Shown one piece after another: positions 9,513 through 18,667 of a stretch of 33,326 nt of DNA. Position 1 is the first letter of the stretch; each line of letters starts with the position of its first letter. This DNA is from an uncultured Prochlorococcus sp. (GTDB lineage Bacteria > Cyanobacteriota > Cyanobacteriia > PCC-6307 > Cyanobiaceae). The translations under genes and the position numbers were made by a program. Location of the stretch: positions 1 to 33,326 of the forward strand of contig CACOMD010000011.1 of the NCBI GenBank assembly GCA_902628235.1. Reading direction: 5' to 3'. The notes beneath the pieces are model-generated. The model was not told where the DNA came from and did no database searches. It worked only from the letters and a program-made list of their open reading frames with translations.

Positions 9513-11789
9513 ATGACAAAAAAAACAAGTAGACAAATTGCCTTAGAACGAAGAATTGCTATGAGTGATGGAGGGAAAAAGTCACTAGCTAATTCAAGTA
9601 CTAAACAGGATAGGGTTCGCTCTGCATCAGATGCGAGGTTAAGTCCTGCTGTTGGCGTAAAAAAGTCTTCTGTAGTTTCAATAAAAAATAATCCTGTAAA
9701 AAAACGTCATATTCCTCAAAAAAATTCCACTCTTACAAGTAGAGAACTTGTTCTTCAACGAAGGAAGGCTTTATCAACTCATGGTAAACCAGCAATGAAT
9801 TCCTCTGATAGAACAAGGTCAGAATCTGTTTTAAATAGGAAAAATGAAACTTCTGTAAATGTAGTTGATAATAAAGTTGAGAATCCTTTAAAAGTTGAAA
9901 CCTCTTTATCTGTACAAAAGGTTAATCAAAAAAGAAGAATAGGACCAAAGAAAAAAGTAATTGCTAATACAAGCAGAGATATTGTTTTAGCCAGAAGAGA
10001 GGCACAGTCTAAGCATGGTAAATCAGCTATTAAGCAAAATCCAAGTGCTGCTTCATTAGCAAGAAGAGGTGATCCTGACCTTTCTAGTAGAGAAATTTCA
10101 TTAAGAGTGCGTGAATTGAGAAGTAAAACTGGAGCTTCATCTATTAAAGGTAATGGTAAATGTAGACCTTGTGGTCCAAATAGAAATGGTGCCAAGCAAA
10201 AAGCAGATGCTCATTGGAAAGTTGGCGAAAGTGGAACAAATTCAGGTCAAACTGTTACAGGTACTCAAGCTAATAGATCCTCAAAAACTACAGGAAACGA
10301 GTCAAGCACTTGTAGAGATATTACCGGAACTCAATATTTAGGAACGGAAGTTATTAATGAATTTTGTAATTCAGAATTAAATTATGCTCAGCCTTCAAAA
10401 ATAAATGTAAGTTCAACTACTTCTGGAAATAAAGTTACTGGAAATGAAGTTGGCAGATCAAGTTTAGTCACTGGAAATGAGCCTGGGACATGCAAAAACC
10501 TTACTGGTACAGAATATACTTCCGCAAACTTATCACAAGATTATTGTGGAGGTGTAAGTAAAACTCCATCAAAAATAAGACATAGTAAAACTTTAGATGG
10601 TCAGAATGTCTCTGGTTCATTGCCAGGAAGATCAGCTCTTGTTACTGGAGATGAGAGTGGATCTGGTCATCAGCTAACAGGTGATCAGTATCTTGGTGCA
10701 GATCCATTACCAGATGGCAAATCTTATGAGAAAGTTGGTTCTTACAATACTCTCAGTGGAAATGTAGTTACTGGAACTGGAGTTGGCAGATCTGAACGAA
10801 TGACAGGTAATGAAAGCGGTAGTTGTAAAAATATTACTGGAGATGAATATATTGGATCACAGCAATTTGAGAGTTTCTGCGGTTCAAAGCCTTCACCAGA
10901 ACCTAGAAAGGTAGGTATAAGTATTTCTCAAAATAATAATTATATTAGTGGAACTATGACCGGAAGATCCACTAACGTCACTGGTGATGAGCCTGGAACT
11001 TGTAAAAATGTTACTGGTACTCCATATGCAGGTGTAGAACAACTAGAAAATAATTGTGATTCAAATGCAAAAAATGAGTTAAGAGGAAAAGGTAAAATTT
11101 ATTTAGGAAATAGTTCGAATGCGCGCCTTACTGGAAAACAGCCTGGAATTGGGGGGCAAATGACTGGAGCGACTAAAGGAGCTTGTTTAAATCCTACAGG
11201 AACGCCTTATGTAGGAGGAGATCAGTTAAATTCCAATTGCTCTAATCAAAATTTAACTCAATCTTATGCAAATAATGAAAAAGTAAAACATAATACATGG
11301 GATGATTTCTCTGTTAATTCCCCCTCTAGAGATAGGTATTCTGAAAAATCACGTGATTCAGTAACAGGCAATCAATATGAAAGTGGATCAAACATTACAG
11401 GTCCCTTTGATATGGCAATAGATAAAGTTACAGGAACTGAACAATTCAGATTCGATAAAAATAAATTAAATTCTTTGAAACCAAGGCAAGATATTGAAGA
11501 TGTAGATATATCAAAAGAGAGAGCGCTTTCTCGTATTACAGGTGAAGGACAATCTGCTGGTCTTAATATTACTGGTGATGACTGGGATAGAGGAGATCGC
11601 GTTACAGGAACTGAAGGGGCTTCATCAAGAAGGAGAAATCCATCTAGAGCAGGTTTTACAAGTGCAATGCCTCCAATGGAAATAAAAAGAAACGACAAGA
11701 TGAAAGAGCCTGATTTTCTCATTACTGGATCAAGTGGTAATACTAGAGAAGGGCAGCTTGTAACCTTCTCTGGTGGAGCAAGAGGATAA
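9513..11789 (+). CDS. csoS2: Carboxysome scaffold protein CsoS2
   Basis: Disordered, repetitive scaffold that joins Rubisco to the shell and drives alpha-carboxysome assembly. The N-terminal region holds four short helical Rubisco-binding repeats (SRQIALERR, SRELVLQRR, SRDIVLARR, SREISLRVR) at about residues 3, 75, 152 and 190. The middle region has about six repeats with paired V/I-TG motifs and mostly a Cys pair. The C-terminal region has three further VTG/ITG units and ends in LVTFSGGARG, the shell-binding part. About 758 residues, basic at the N-terminus. I chose ATG 9513, which gives MTKKTSRQIALERR; a TTG at 9504 would add three residues. The csoS3 start is 7 bases after the stop. Confidence 0.95.
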   Translation: MTKKTSRQIALERRIAMSDGGKKSLANSSTKQDRVRSASDARLSPAVGVKKSSVVSIKNNPVKKRHIPQKNSTLTSRELVLQRRKALSTHGKPAMNSSDRTRSESVLNRKNETSVNVVDNKVENPLKVETSLSVQKVNQKRRIGPKKKVIANTSRDIVLARREAQSKHGKSAIKQNPSAASLARRGDPDLSSREISLRVRELRSKTGASSIKGNGKCRPCGPNRNGAKQKADAHWKVGESGTNSGQTVTGTQANRSSKTTGNESSTCRDITGTQYLGTEVINEFCNSELNYAQPSKINVSSTTSGNKVTGNEVGRSSLVTGNEPGTCKNLTGTEYTSANLSQDYCGGVSKTPSKIRHSKTLDGQNVSGSLPGRSALVTGDESGSGHQLTGDQYLGADPLPDGKSYEKVGSYNTLSGNVVTGTGVGRSERMTGNESGSCKNITGDEYIGSQQFESFCGSKPSPEPRKVGISISQNNNYISGTMTGRSTNVTGDEPGTCKNVTGTPYAGVEQLENNCDSNAKNELRGKGKIYLGNSSNARLTGKQPGIGGQMTGATKGACLNPTGTPYVGGDQLNSNCSNQNLTQSYANNEKVKHNTWDDFSVNSPSRDRYSEKSRDSVTGNQYESGSNITGPFDMAIDKVTGTEQFRFDKNKLNSLKPRQDIEDVDISKERALSRITGEGQSAGLNITGDDWDRGDRVTGTEGASSRRRNPSRAGFTSAMPPMEIKRNDKMKEPDFLITGSSGNTREGQLVTFSGGARG

Positions 11790-11796
11790 CTAAAAA

Positions 11797-13326
11797 ATGG
11801 TTTTAAGAGGATTGGCTAAAGCCAAGAACTTCACTTTGGGACCTACGGCACCATTGAAATCATTCTCTCAAAATATTAAAACTGTTCCCGATAGAAATAA
11901 ATTAATAAATATATCCAATGAGAAACATCCTCTAAGTAATACTATTCAAAATAATAAACTTTATGAATATGAGAAAAAGACAAAAAGAAGCTTTGATAAT
12001 ATCGTTTCTACATTAAAGGAAATTGCTTACATACAACATAATGAAGATTTTCTTGAAAATGCCCAAGAAATATCTCAAAAAAATTTAGGAATAGATTTAC
12101 CCACCCATATCTTAGATAAATCCTGGGTTAAACCTCTTGATATGAGGGGTTTATATGCATGGTGTGTTTTTAAACAGCATGAAAAATTTAGTGATGATTT
12201 TTTCAAAAATGATCCCTTATGTGGTTCATCAAGTAGCACTGAGGCCAAAGAATTTGAAAAGTTTCTCATCGATTGTGGTTTTCATCTTTTAGATATAACA
12301 CCTTGCTCTGATGGAAGACTTGCTCATACTGTTGCTTATGTAATGAGAATTCCATTTAGTTCTGTAAGAAGAAGATCGCATGCTGGAGCCCTTTTTGATG
12401 TTGAGAATACTGTAAATAGATGGATTAAAACAGAGCATAAAAGATACAGAGAAGGTTTACCCAATCTTGCTAGTAAAGATACGAGATATTTAAAAATAGT
12501 TACTTATCACTTTAGCTCTGTTGATCCTCTTCATCAGGGTTGTGCTGCGCACGGGAGTAATGATGAATTGGCAGCTCAAGAAGGACTTAATAAATTATTG
12601 GCATTCAAAGAGTCTGTTGAAAATAGCTTTTGTTGTGGAGCATCTGTGGATTTAATGCTTATTGGCCTAGATACAGATACAGATGCTCTAAAAATTCATT
12701 TAAATTCAAAAGAAGGAGAGATTAGTTTAGAACATACAATTTCAACTTTAGATATTTATAATTCAACAATAAATAAATCCGAAGAGTCTTCAGAGAGAGA
12801 AATTTGTAATCTCATTTCTAAATATCCATCAGAGAATCAACTTACAGGAATGGAAAAGTTTATTTATAAAATAATTAAAAATAATATTTCTCAAATTGAT
12901 TACGTTAAGACATTTCACAAAGGATCATATGAAGATATTGGACATGCAGAGAGATTCATAGGTGTAGGTATAGGTTTCAAAGAGGTTCATTTAAGAAACC
13001 TTACTTATTTCTCTCACTTGGACACTGTCGAAGAAGGCGCTCCTGATTTAGACGTAGGGATAAAAATCTTTTCAGGTTTAAATGTCTCAGAGGATTTACC
13101 AATTCCTGTAGTAATTAGGTTTGATTATTCAGGAAAAGTTCCTGGAGCGAAAGAAAGAGCGATTAAAGATTGTGATAGGGTTAATAATGCAATATCAATT
13201 AGATATAAAGATTTAGTGGAACAAGGTTTGTTACATACCTGTCTCACAATAAGAGATAGAGACAAAACTGATTCTGCTCAAATAATTAGCATGTCTTTAG
13301 ATAAAAAAACAAAGGAGGCTCATTAA
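11797..13326 (+). CDS. csoS3: Carboxysomal carbonic anhydrase CsoSCA (CsoS3, epsilon class)
   Basis: Converts bicarbonate to CO2 for Rubisco inside the shell. The zinc ligands match those of the Halothiobacillus enzyme in spacing: Cys170 (in CSDGR), His238 (YHFSSVDP) and Cys249 (HQGCAAHG). The Asp-Arg pair of the CSDGR motif (D172, R174) supplies the catalytic dyad. The N-terminal 100 residues are polar and variable; in the family this part binds Rubisco. The C-terminal third is the degenerate domain that has lost its zinc site. The 509-residue length is normal. A purine-rich AGAGGA in the csoS2 tail serves as ribosome binding site, so csoS2 and csoS3 are probably coupled. Confidence 0.95.
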   Translation: MVLRGLAKAKNFTLGPTAPLKSFSQNIKTVPDRNKLINISNEKHPLSNTIQNNKLYEYEKKTKRSFDNIVSTLKEIAYIQHNEDFLENAQEISQKNLGIDLPTHILDKSWVKPLDMRGLYAWCVFKQHEKFSDDFFKNDPLCGSSSSTEAKEFEKFLIDCGFHLLDITPCSDGRLAHTVAYVMRIPFSSVRRRSHAGALFDVENTVNRWIKTEHKRYREGLPNLASKDTRYLKIVTYHFSSVDPLHQGCAAHGSNDELAAQEGLNKLLAFKESVENSFCCGASVDLMLIGLDTDTDALKIHLNSKEGEISLEHTISTLDIYNSTINKSEESSEREICNLISKYPSENQLTGMEKFIYKIIKNNISQIDYVKTFHKGSYEDIGHAERFIGVGIGFKEVHLRNLTYFSHLDTVEEGAPDLDVGIKIFSGLNVSEDLPIPVVIRFDYSGKVPGAKERAIKDCDRVNNAISIRYKDLVEQGLLHTCLTIRDRDKTDSAQIISMSLDKKTKEAH

Positions 13327-13328
13327 TT

Positions 13329-13586
13329 ATGCTTATTTGCAAAGTGATAAAACCACTTGTCTCAACAAATAGAATCCCTGGTTTTGAACATAAACATTTA
13401 CAAGTTGTTTTAGATGGTTCTAGTAATAAAGTTGCCGTAGATTCGGTTGGATGCAAACCAGGCGATTGGGTCATTTGCGTAGGAAGCTCTGCTGCAAGAG
13501 AAGCTGCTGGAAGTAAATCATATCCAAGTGATTTAACAATTGTTGGAATTATCGATCACTGGGATCCAGATAATATTCAAAAGTAG
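13329..13586 (+). CDS. csoS4A: Carboxysome shell vertex protein CsoS4A
   Basis: BMV-type (Pfam EutN/CcmL) protein that forms pentamers at the shell vertices. Family features are MLICKVIKPLVSTNRIPGFE at the N-terminus, GCKPGDWVICVGSSAAREA in the middle and LTIVGIIDHWDP at the C-terminus. It has 85 residues. It starts 2 bases after the csoS3 stop, and its Shine-Dalgarno sequence AAGGAGG (13312-13318) lies inside the last csoS3 codons, so translation is coupled. Needed in only about 60 copies per shell. Confidence 0.95.
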   Translation: MLICKVIKPLVSTNRIPGFEHKHLQVVLDGSSNKVAVDSVGCKPGDWVICVGSSAAREAAGSKSYPSDLTIVGIIDHWDPDNIQK

Positions 13587-13600
13587 AGGAGATAGTTATT

Positions 13601-13849
13601 TTGGAAATAATGAGAGTTTTAGGAAAACTAGTATGTACTCAAAGAGTCGAAGGCTTGGGACATATGCATTTGAGAATCTTGCAAAATAGTAAAGGGAAAA
13701 AATTAGTTGCAGTTGATCCTGTTGGTGCAAGAGAAGGGAATTATGTGTTTACGACAACTGGAACAGCTGCAAGATTTGCTTGTCCAAATAATCCAGATAC
13801 AATAACCGATCTAACAATTGGAGGAATTATTGATTTTTGGGATTCTTAA
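13601..13849 (+). CDS. csoS4B: Carboxysome shell vertex protein CsoS4B
   Basis: Second BMV pentamer protein of the shell, paralogous to CsoS4A (LVCTQRVEGLGHMHLRIL, VDPVGAREGNYVF, LTIGGIIDFWDS). It has 82 residues from a TTG start at 13601. This start is favoured over ATG at 13610 because AGGAG (13587-13591) lies 9 bases before the TTG but 18 before the ATG. It is the last shell gene of the operon. The 85 bases after it contain two weak inverted repeats (13851-13862 and 13862-13885) but no good terminator, so the next gene may be partly co-transcribed. Confidence 0.94.
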   Translation: MEIMRVLGKLVCTQRVEGLGHMHLRILQNSKGKKLVAVDPVGAREGNYVFTTTGTAARFACPNNPDTITDLTIGGIIDFWDS

Positions 13850-13934
13850 AGCTTAGTTAAGCAAACTTTATCCTTTTTCAGTTTGTTCAAAATCTCTTTT
13901 AGATTTAAAATAAAACTTTATTAATGAAAAATAA

Positions 13935-14180
13935 ATGTGGGAAGAAAGAAAATCACCTTTAAGATTAGAGAGGAGATTTGAATTTGATAATTACCAACAG
14001 TCCAGTAAATTTATGAAAGAAATTGATTCCTTATGTAAAGAAAATAAAATTTATCCAAACATTAGTTTTGGTTCTAAGTTTGTGAGTATAACAATATTTC
14101 CAAATTTAGAAGAAATTACAATAAAAGAAAGAGAATTTTCAGTAAAAATTAATGAGAAATTTACAAATTTGATTTTATAG
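13935..14180 (+). CDS. Alpha-carboxysome Rubisco assembly factor-like protein (PCD fold)
   Basis: Small protein with the pattern of pterin-4a-carbinolamine dehydratase-like proteins (LERRFEFDNYQQSSKFMKEI, then YPNISFGSKFVSITIFP). It has 81 residues. The catalytic HHP motif of true dehydratases is replaced (IYPNIS), so enzyme activity is unlikely. Its position just after csoS4B matches acRAF, the Rubisco assembly chaperone of alpha-carboxysome clusters, and I infer that role. The start is ATG 13935; an ATG at 13924 is out of frame. It converges with the next gene across 8 bases. Confidence 0.8.
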   Translation: MWEERKSPLRLERRFEFDNYQQSSKFMKEIDSLCKENKIYPNISFGSKFVSITIFPNLEEITIKEREFSVKINEKFTNLIL

Positions 14181-14188
14181 TGAATAAA

Positions 14189-14416
14189 TTAATACTTATC
14201 AGGTTTTTCAATATCTCTTTTAATTAAAGCCATTAAATATGATGGAGCCTTATATCTACCTGGTAAACATCTATTAAGTGTTTCAAGATGCCCCCAACAT
14301 ACAGTTCTTTGAATTTCTTTAATTGTTCGACCCTTTAAAATTAATAATCTAAGCGCTTTACAAAATAATGGATAACCAGCTTCTAATTCATCTATATTTA
14401 AATTTGCTGTTGTCAT
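14189..14416 (-). CDS. Conserved hypothetical protein, 75 aa, at the end of the cso cluster
   Basis: Unrecognised small protein, probably all-helical and soluble. It begins MTTANLNIDELEAGYPLFCK; the rest is basic (KGRTIKEIQRTVCWGHLETL, then LPGRYKAPSYLMALIKRDI). The TIKEIQRTVCWGHLETLNRC stretch could form a helix-turn-helix-like pair, but this is weak. It has three Cys residues. It converges with the acRAF-like gene (8-base gap), and its promoter must lie in the 84 bases at 14417-14500, in which I see no clear element. It could be a regulator or accessory factor of the carboxysome genes, or simply a neighbour. Confidence 0.65.
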   Translation of the reverse strand: MTTANLNIDELEAGYPLFCKALRLLILKGRTIKEIQRTVCWGHLETLNRCLPGRYKAPSYLMALIKRDIEKPDKY

Positions 14417-14500
14417 AGATAAAGCCTCGGTTAGGTATTAATCTAAACAACTATGGTGCAAAATTGGCACAAATAATAACTTTCTACATAAATTTTGAGG

Positions 14501-14893
14501 TTAATGAATGTATGCTACACAATCAATTTCAATTAATACACCCTTAGGTAAAGAAGATACTTCCACACAAGCTCTAGCAGGAGAAGGTTCGTTTTGGAAA
14601 AACTCAGAATAGATTTCATTTACTATTTGAAAATTATTCAAGTCTGTAAGAAATATAGTTGTTTTAATAACGTCTTTAAGACTCGCTCCACTAGCGATTA
14701 AAACTGCTTTTAAGTTATTTAATACTTGAGTTGTCTCTCCCTTAATATCTCCTAAACGATCTATCTTATTACTATTAGGATTGATCGCAATTTGACCAGA
14801 ACAATAAACAAAGTTTCCAGCTTTAATAGCTTGATTATATGGTCCAACTGGATCTGGTGCTGCATCAGTTTTTATAGGAATTTGAGAAGACAT
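14501..14893 (-). CDS. ridA: RidA family enamine/imine deaminase
   Basis: Hydrolyses reactive enamine/imine products of PLP enzymes such as threonine dehydratase (2-aminoacrylate) to keto acids. Family features are GPYNQAIKAGNFVYCSGQI near the N-terminus, the active-site Arg in PSPARACVEV and the C-terminal IEIDCVAY. The 130-residue length is normal. It lies 24 bases after gloB on the same strand, so the two form a likely two-gene metabolite-damage-control operon. Confidence 0.93.
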   Translation of the reverse strand: MSSQIPIKTDAAPDPVGPYNQAIKAGNFVYCSGQIAINPNSNKIDRLGDIKGETTQVLNNLKAVLIASGASLKDVIKTTIFLTDLNNFQIVNEIYSEFFQNEPSPARACVEVSSLPKGVLIEIDCVAYIH

Positions 14894-14917
14894 TAATTTT
14901 TAACTTGTTCTAATAAT

Positions 14918-15661
14918 CTATACCCAAGAGTCTTTTTTAGCTCTTAAATAACTAAATTCATTTAGACTTTTTGCTCTTAAAAAAAGATTAATATTCATTT
15001 CTTCTTTTAAAGTTGTTGGGATAGTTAAATTCTTTGCCAAGATTTTCTTTTTAGTTTCTTCAAGTTTTTTCTTAATTAATTTGTCATTTGGGTAAATATC
15101 TAGTGCCCATAAAAGATTTGATTTTGTATATTCATGAGCACAATAAATGATCGTATTTATTGGCAAGGATAATATTCTTTTTAGTGAATTGTACATTTCT
15201 TGATTGGTACCTTCAAAGATTCTTCCACAACCTCCTGAAAATAATGTGTCTCCAACAAATAAAATTGGATTGTCAAAATCTTTAGAGTAAAAAGATATAT
15301 GTGTACTTGTATGTCCCTTAAGTTCAATAATTTTGAACTCTTTATTTAATATTTTGATCCGATCTCCATCACATATCGAGATGTTTTGAAGAGGGATCCT
15401 TTTTTTGTCTTTTTTTGAGGCTATAATTTTTACATTTGGCCATTTTTTCAATAATTCTTGAGTTCCTCCAATATGGTCATTATGATGATGTGTTTGCAAT
15501 ATATATTCTAATCTAAGATTTCTTTTCTCTATCCAATTAATAACTGGTTCAGAAATACCTGGATCTATTACAATAGCGGATGAATTTTCTTCCCAAATCC
15601 AAATAATATTATCTTCAAGAACGGGTATCCCAAATATTCCTTTTTCTTTATTTATTGTCAT
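14918..15661 (-). CDS. gloB: Hydroxyacylglutathione hydrolase (glyoxalase II)
   Basis: Hydrolyses S-lactoylglutathione to lactate and glutathione in methylglyoxal detoxification. Metallo-beta-lactamase fold with the dinuclear metal motif [10 protein letters not shown], a further His in LKGHTSTH, the Asp in [12 protein letters not shown], and CAHEYT. The C-terminal part (after about residue 170) is the shorter glyoxalase II domain. The 247-residue length is normal. It is divergent from hisG across 46 bases. Confidence 0.92.
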   Translation of the reverse strand: MTINKEKGIFGIPVLEDNIIWIWEENSSAIVIDPGISEPVINWIEKRNLRLEYILQTHHHNDHIGGTQELLKKWPNVKIIASKKDKKRIPLQNISICDGDRIKILNKEFKIIELKGHTSTHISFYSKDFDNPILFVGDTLFSGGCGRIFEGTNQEMYNSLKRILSLPINTIIYCAHEYTKSNLLWALDIYPNDKLIKKKLEETKKKILAKNLTIPTTLKEEMNINLFLRAKSLNEFSYLRAKKDSWV

Positions 15662-15707
15662 TATTAACTTAGAATTAGAAAATCTTAGAAGAAAAATAAA
15701 GGGGTTT

Positions 15708-16340
15708 ATGATTACTATAGCTTTAGCAAAAGGAGCTCTGTTAAAAGATTCAATTTCTATATTTAAAAAAGCTGGGTTGGATTTTTCGGAAGCTTTATTA
15801 ATAGATAATAGATCTCTAACTATTTATTCAAAATGTCGGAAAGCAAAAGCTTTGTTGGTTAGAAATGGAGATGTCCCTGTATATGTAAGTTATGGACAAG
15901 CCGATCTTGGAATAGTGGGATACGATGTTCTACAAGAATCTGATTCTAAAGTTGCTAAATTATTAGATTTAAAATTTGGCGGATGTCATATGTCCTTAGC
16001 TGTTAAGAATAATAGTGGTTATTCCAAACCAACTGATTTACCAGCTAATTGCAATGTAGCGAGCAAGTTTGTTAAAACTGCGCGTTCTTACTTTGAAAAA
16101 CTTAACATGCCTGTGGAAATAGTTCATTTAACAGGCTCTGTAGAGTTAGGCCCTATTACTGGAATGGCTGAAGCGATAGTTGATTTAGTTGCTACTGGTA
16201 AAACTTTAAAAGAAAATGGATTAATTAAAATCGATGATATCTATTATTCAACTGCTAGGTTAATTGCTAATCCTCTATCTTTAAGGCTAGATAATACACC
16301 CCTCCGAGATGTGATTTTATCAATAGAATCATGTAATTAA
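15708..16340 (+). CDS. hisG: ATP phosphoribosyltransferase, short form (HisG-S)
   Basis: First step of histidine synthesis: ATP plus PRPP to phosphoribosyl-ATP. The 210-residue length marks the short form, which needs the regulatory partner HisZ (not in this window). Features: [15 protein letters not shown] at the N-terminus, [10 protein letters not shown], and the PRPP-binding loop near [27 protein letters not shown] clear AAAGGGG ribosome site (15698-15704) supports ATG 15708. The ABC transporter gene follows after 15 bases. Confidence 0.95.
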   Translation: MITIALAKGALLKDSISIFKKAGLDFSEALLIDNRSLTIYSKCRKAKALLVRNGDVPVYVSYGQADLGIVGYDVLQESDSKVAKLLDLKFGGCHMSLAVKNNSGYSKPTDLPANCNVASKFVKTARSYFEKLNMPVEIVHLTGSVELGPITGMAEAIVDLVATGKTLKENGLIKIDDIYYSTARLIANPLSLRLDNTPLRDVILSIESCN

Positions 16341-16355
16341 GCCAAAATTAATTAA

Positions 16356-18137
16356 ATGTTTTTAAAGGATTTAAAAAGGATAAAGAGATTAGGTAGATAT
16401 TTAACCAATGATAAAAGGACTTTATATCTAATTGTTATTATTCTTCTTCCAGTCGCTTTTGCTGGAGCGATCCAGCCCCTTCTTGTTGGTCAAGCTATTA
16501 CAATTTTGAAAAATGAAAGTTCAAATGTTTGGTTAAGTAAAACTTTTGTTGGGCAATCAATAAATTTAATAATAATTTGCCTTTTAATTTCTGTCCTTTT
16601 AAGGCTGATCTTGCAAGGTTATCAGACTTACAATATACAGGCGGTAGGACAGAAATTAACTGCAAGAATAAGAAGAGAATTATTTGCCCATTCGATTTCA
16701 TTATCTCTGAGATATCACGACAAAATGCCAGTGGGCAAGTTGCTAACTAGATTAACTAATGATGTTGATGCTTTGTCAGAGGTTTTTGGTAGTGGAGCAG
16801 TAGGAGTAATTGCAGATTTTGTTAGTTTAATTGTTATTTCATTGACAATGCTATCGATTGATAAAGGTTTAGCTATAATCCTTCTCTTAACTCAAATACC
16901 TGTATCTTATTTTATTATTTGGCTTCAAAAACGCTATAGGCGAGCTAATTATCAAGTCAGAGAGGAGTTGTCACAGCTTAACTCTGATTTTCAAGAAAAT
17001 TTACAGGGTCTTGAGGTCGTACAAATGTTTAGACGAGAAGAAATTAATAGTAATAAATTTAGTAAAACTGGAGAATCTTATAGAAAAGCTGTGGATGGGA
17101 CCATCTTCTATGACAGCAGTATTTCTGCATTTATTGAATGGATATCTCTTGCCGCAGTATCTTTTGTCTTGGCCATTGGAGGTTATTTAGTAACATCAGG
17201 AAATATTGGATTAGGAACTTTAACTACTTTTATACTTTATTCTCAAAGATTATTTGAACCATTAAGGCAGTTAGCGGAGAGATTTACTCAGATTCAAGGG
17301 GGACTTACTGCTATTGAAAGAATTAATGAATTATTAGATGAAGAAATTGAAATTAAGGATTCACTGTCAAAAAAATATTTAGTTAAAAATTTTGATGTTA
17401 AGGGTAAGATTGAATTTAAAAATGTATCTTTTTTTTATAAAGAAAACGATTATGTAATCAAAGATTTATCTTTTAAGGTAAATCCTGGAGAGCGCATCGC
17501 TTTCGTTGGTCCAACAGGTTCAGGTAAAACTACTTTAATAAGGTTGCTTTGTAGATTATATGAACCACAAAAAGGAGAAATTTTTATAGATGATATTAAT
17601 ATCAAAAATATTCCTTTAATAGATTTGAGAAATATGTTAGGAGTTGTTCTTCAAGATACTTTTATATTTAGTGGCAATGTTGCTCAAAATCTAAAATTAA
17701 GTTCTGATATTAAAGATAAAGATTTAGAAATTCTTTGTAAGAGACTTGGATTAAATGAGTTACTAAAAAAATTACCAAATGGACTGCAAACTCCCCTAAG
17801 AGAAAGAGGAGGGAATCTCTCTTCTGGAGAGAGACAATTATTATCTGTAGCTAGAGTAGCAATAAGAAACCCAAGCATCTTAATAATGGATGAAGCGACT
17901 GCTTTTATGGACCCTACAACAGAAGCTACTCTTCAAAAAGATCTTAAAAATATCTTAGAAAATAGAACGGCTTTGGTAATCGCACATAGATTAGCAACTA
18001 TCGAAAAATCAGATAAAATTTTAGTTCTAAAAGGAGGTTCTCTTGTGGAACAAGGTACACATGAAGAACTAAGAGAAAAAAAAGGTTTATATTTTCAACT
18101 CTCAGAACTTCAAGAAAAGGGATTTGCTGATTTCTAA
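16356..18137 (+). CDS. ABC exporter half-transporter (fused TMD-NBD)
   Basis: Type IV ABC exporter of the MdlB/MsbA type that works as a homo- or heterodimer in the inner membrane. It has an N-terminal six-helix membrane domain (about residues 20-325) and a C-terminal nucleotide-binding domain (about 350-590). Walker A is GPTGSGKTTL, the signature is LSSGERQLLS, Walker B is SILIMDEAT and the H-loop is IAHRLAT. The D-loop reads AFMDP instead of the common SALD. The 593-residue length fits. The substrate cannot be told from sequence. The next gene's ATG overlaps its stop (TAATG), so the two are translationally coupled. Confidence 0.93.
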   Translation: MFLKDLKRIKRLGRYLTNDKRTLYLIVIILLPVAFAGAIQPLLVGQAITILKNESSNVWLSKTFVGQSINLIIICLLISVLLRLILQGYQTYNIQAVGQKLTARIRRELFAHSISLSLRYHDKMPVGKLLTRLTNDVDALSEVFGSGAVGVIADFVSLIVISLTMLSIDKGLAIILLLTQIPVSYFIIWLQKRYRRANYQVREELSQLNSDFQENLQGLEVVQMFRREEINSNKFSKTGESYRKAVDGTIFYDSSISAFIEWISLAAVSFVLAIGGYLVTSGNIGLGTLTTFILYSQRLFEPLRQLAERFTQIQGGLTAIERINELLDEEIEIKDSLSKKYLVKNFDVKGKIEFKNVSFFYKENDYVIKDLSFKVNPGERIAFVGPTGSGKTTLIRLLCRLYEPQKGEIFIDDINIKNIPLIDLRNMLGVVLQDTFIFSGNVAQNLKLSSDIKDKDLEILCKRLGLNELLKKLPNGLQTPLRERGGNLSSGERQLLSVARVAIRNPSILIMDEATAFMDPTTEATLQKDLKNILENRTALVIAHRLATIEKSDKILVLKGGSLVEQGTHEELREKKGLYFQLSELQEKGFADF

Positions 18138-18667
18138 TGATTTTAAGAAATAATAGATCATCAATTAAAAAATCTAATGTTTTAGATAAAGATATCCTTT
18201 TAGAAACATATGGTTTAGATTCATTTGACTTTAAAGTTAAAAATGATGATGGGATTTATGTATGCAGTAAATTTAGAGAACTTGATTTAATTGAACTTGA
18301 TCAATTACTGCAAACTGTAGGATGGAGCAGGAGGCCTATTAGGAGAGTTAAAAGAGCTCTTGAGTTCAGTGTCCTTGTTGTTGGGGTTTGGCGACATGAT
18401 GATAAATTCCCAAGACTGGTTGGGTTCGCAAGATGTACCGGTGATGGCATCTTAGAAGCAACTATTTGGGATGTAGCTATTAATCCTGTGTATCAAGGTC
18501 TTGGTTTGGGTAAAGTACTAATGAAATATTTATTGAATAAATTAAAAGCAACAGGAATTTCAAAAGTTACTCTGTTTGCTGACGCAGGAGTCATAAAGTT
18601 TTATAAGAATCAAGGTTGGACATTAGAACCCAAAGGTACAAAATGTGCTTTTTGGTATGCAAATTAA
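18137..18667 (+). CDS. GNAT family N-acetyltransferase (Ycf52-like)
   Basis: Acetyl-CoA-dependent N-acetyltransferase. The acetyl-CoA loop is seen as NPVYQGLGLGKVLM (motif A), preceded by the strand ATIWDVAI, with the C-terminal strand KVTLFADAGVIKFYKNQGW (motif B). The stretch GWSRRPIRRVKRALEFS resembles the plastid Ycf52/GNAT group, some of which act on serotonin or protein lysines; the substrate here is unknown. 176 residues. It overlaps the ABC exporter stop by one base and ends directly against the convergent glycosyltransferase gene with no gap. Confidence 0.85.
   Translation: MILRNNRSSIKKSNVLDKDILLETYGLDSFDFKVKNDDGIYVCSKFRELDLIELDQLLQTVGWSRRPIRRVKRALEFSVLVVGVWRHDDKFPRLVGFARCTGDGILEATIWDVAINPVYQGLGLGKVLMKYLLNKLKATGISKVTLFADAGVIKFYKNQGWTLEPKGTKCAFWYAN

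Noticed and set aside
10153..10341. A second plus-strand frame inside csoS2, considered as a programmed frameshift product as known for Halothiobacillus CsoS2
   Set aside because: It lies in the region of the last N-terminal repeat, I saw no convincing slippery heptamer followed by structure, and the main frame runs the full length.
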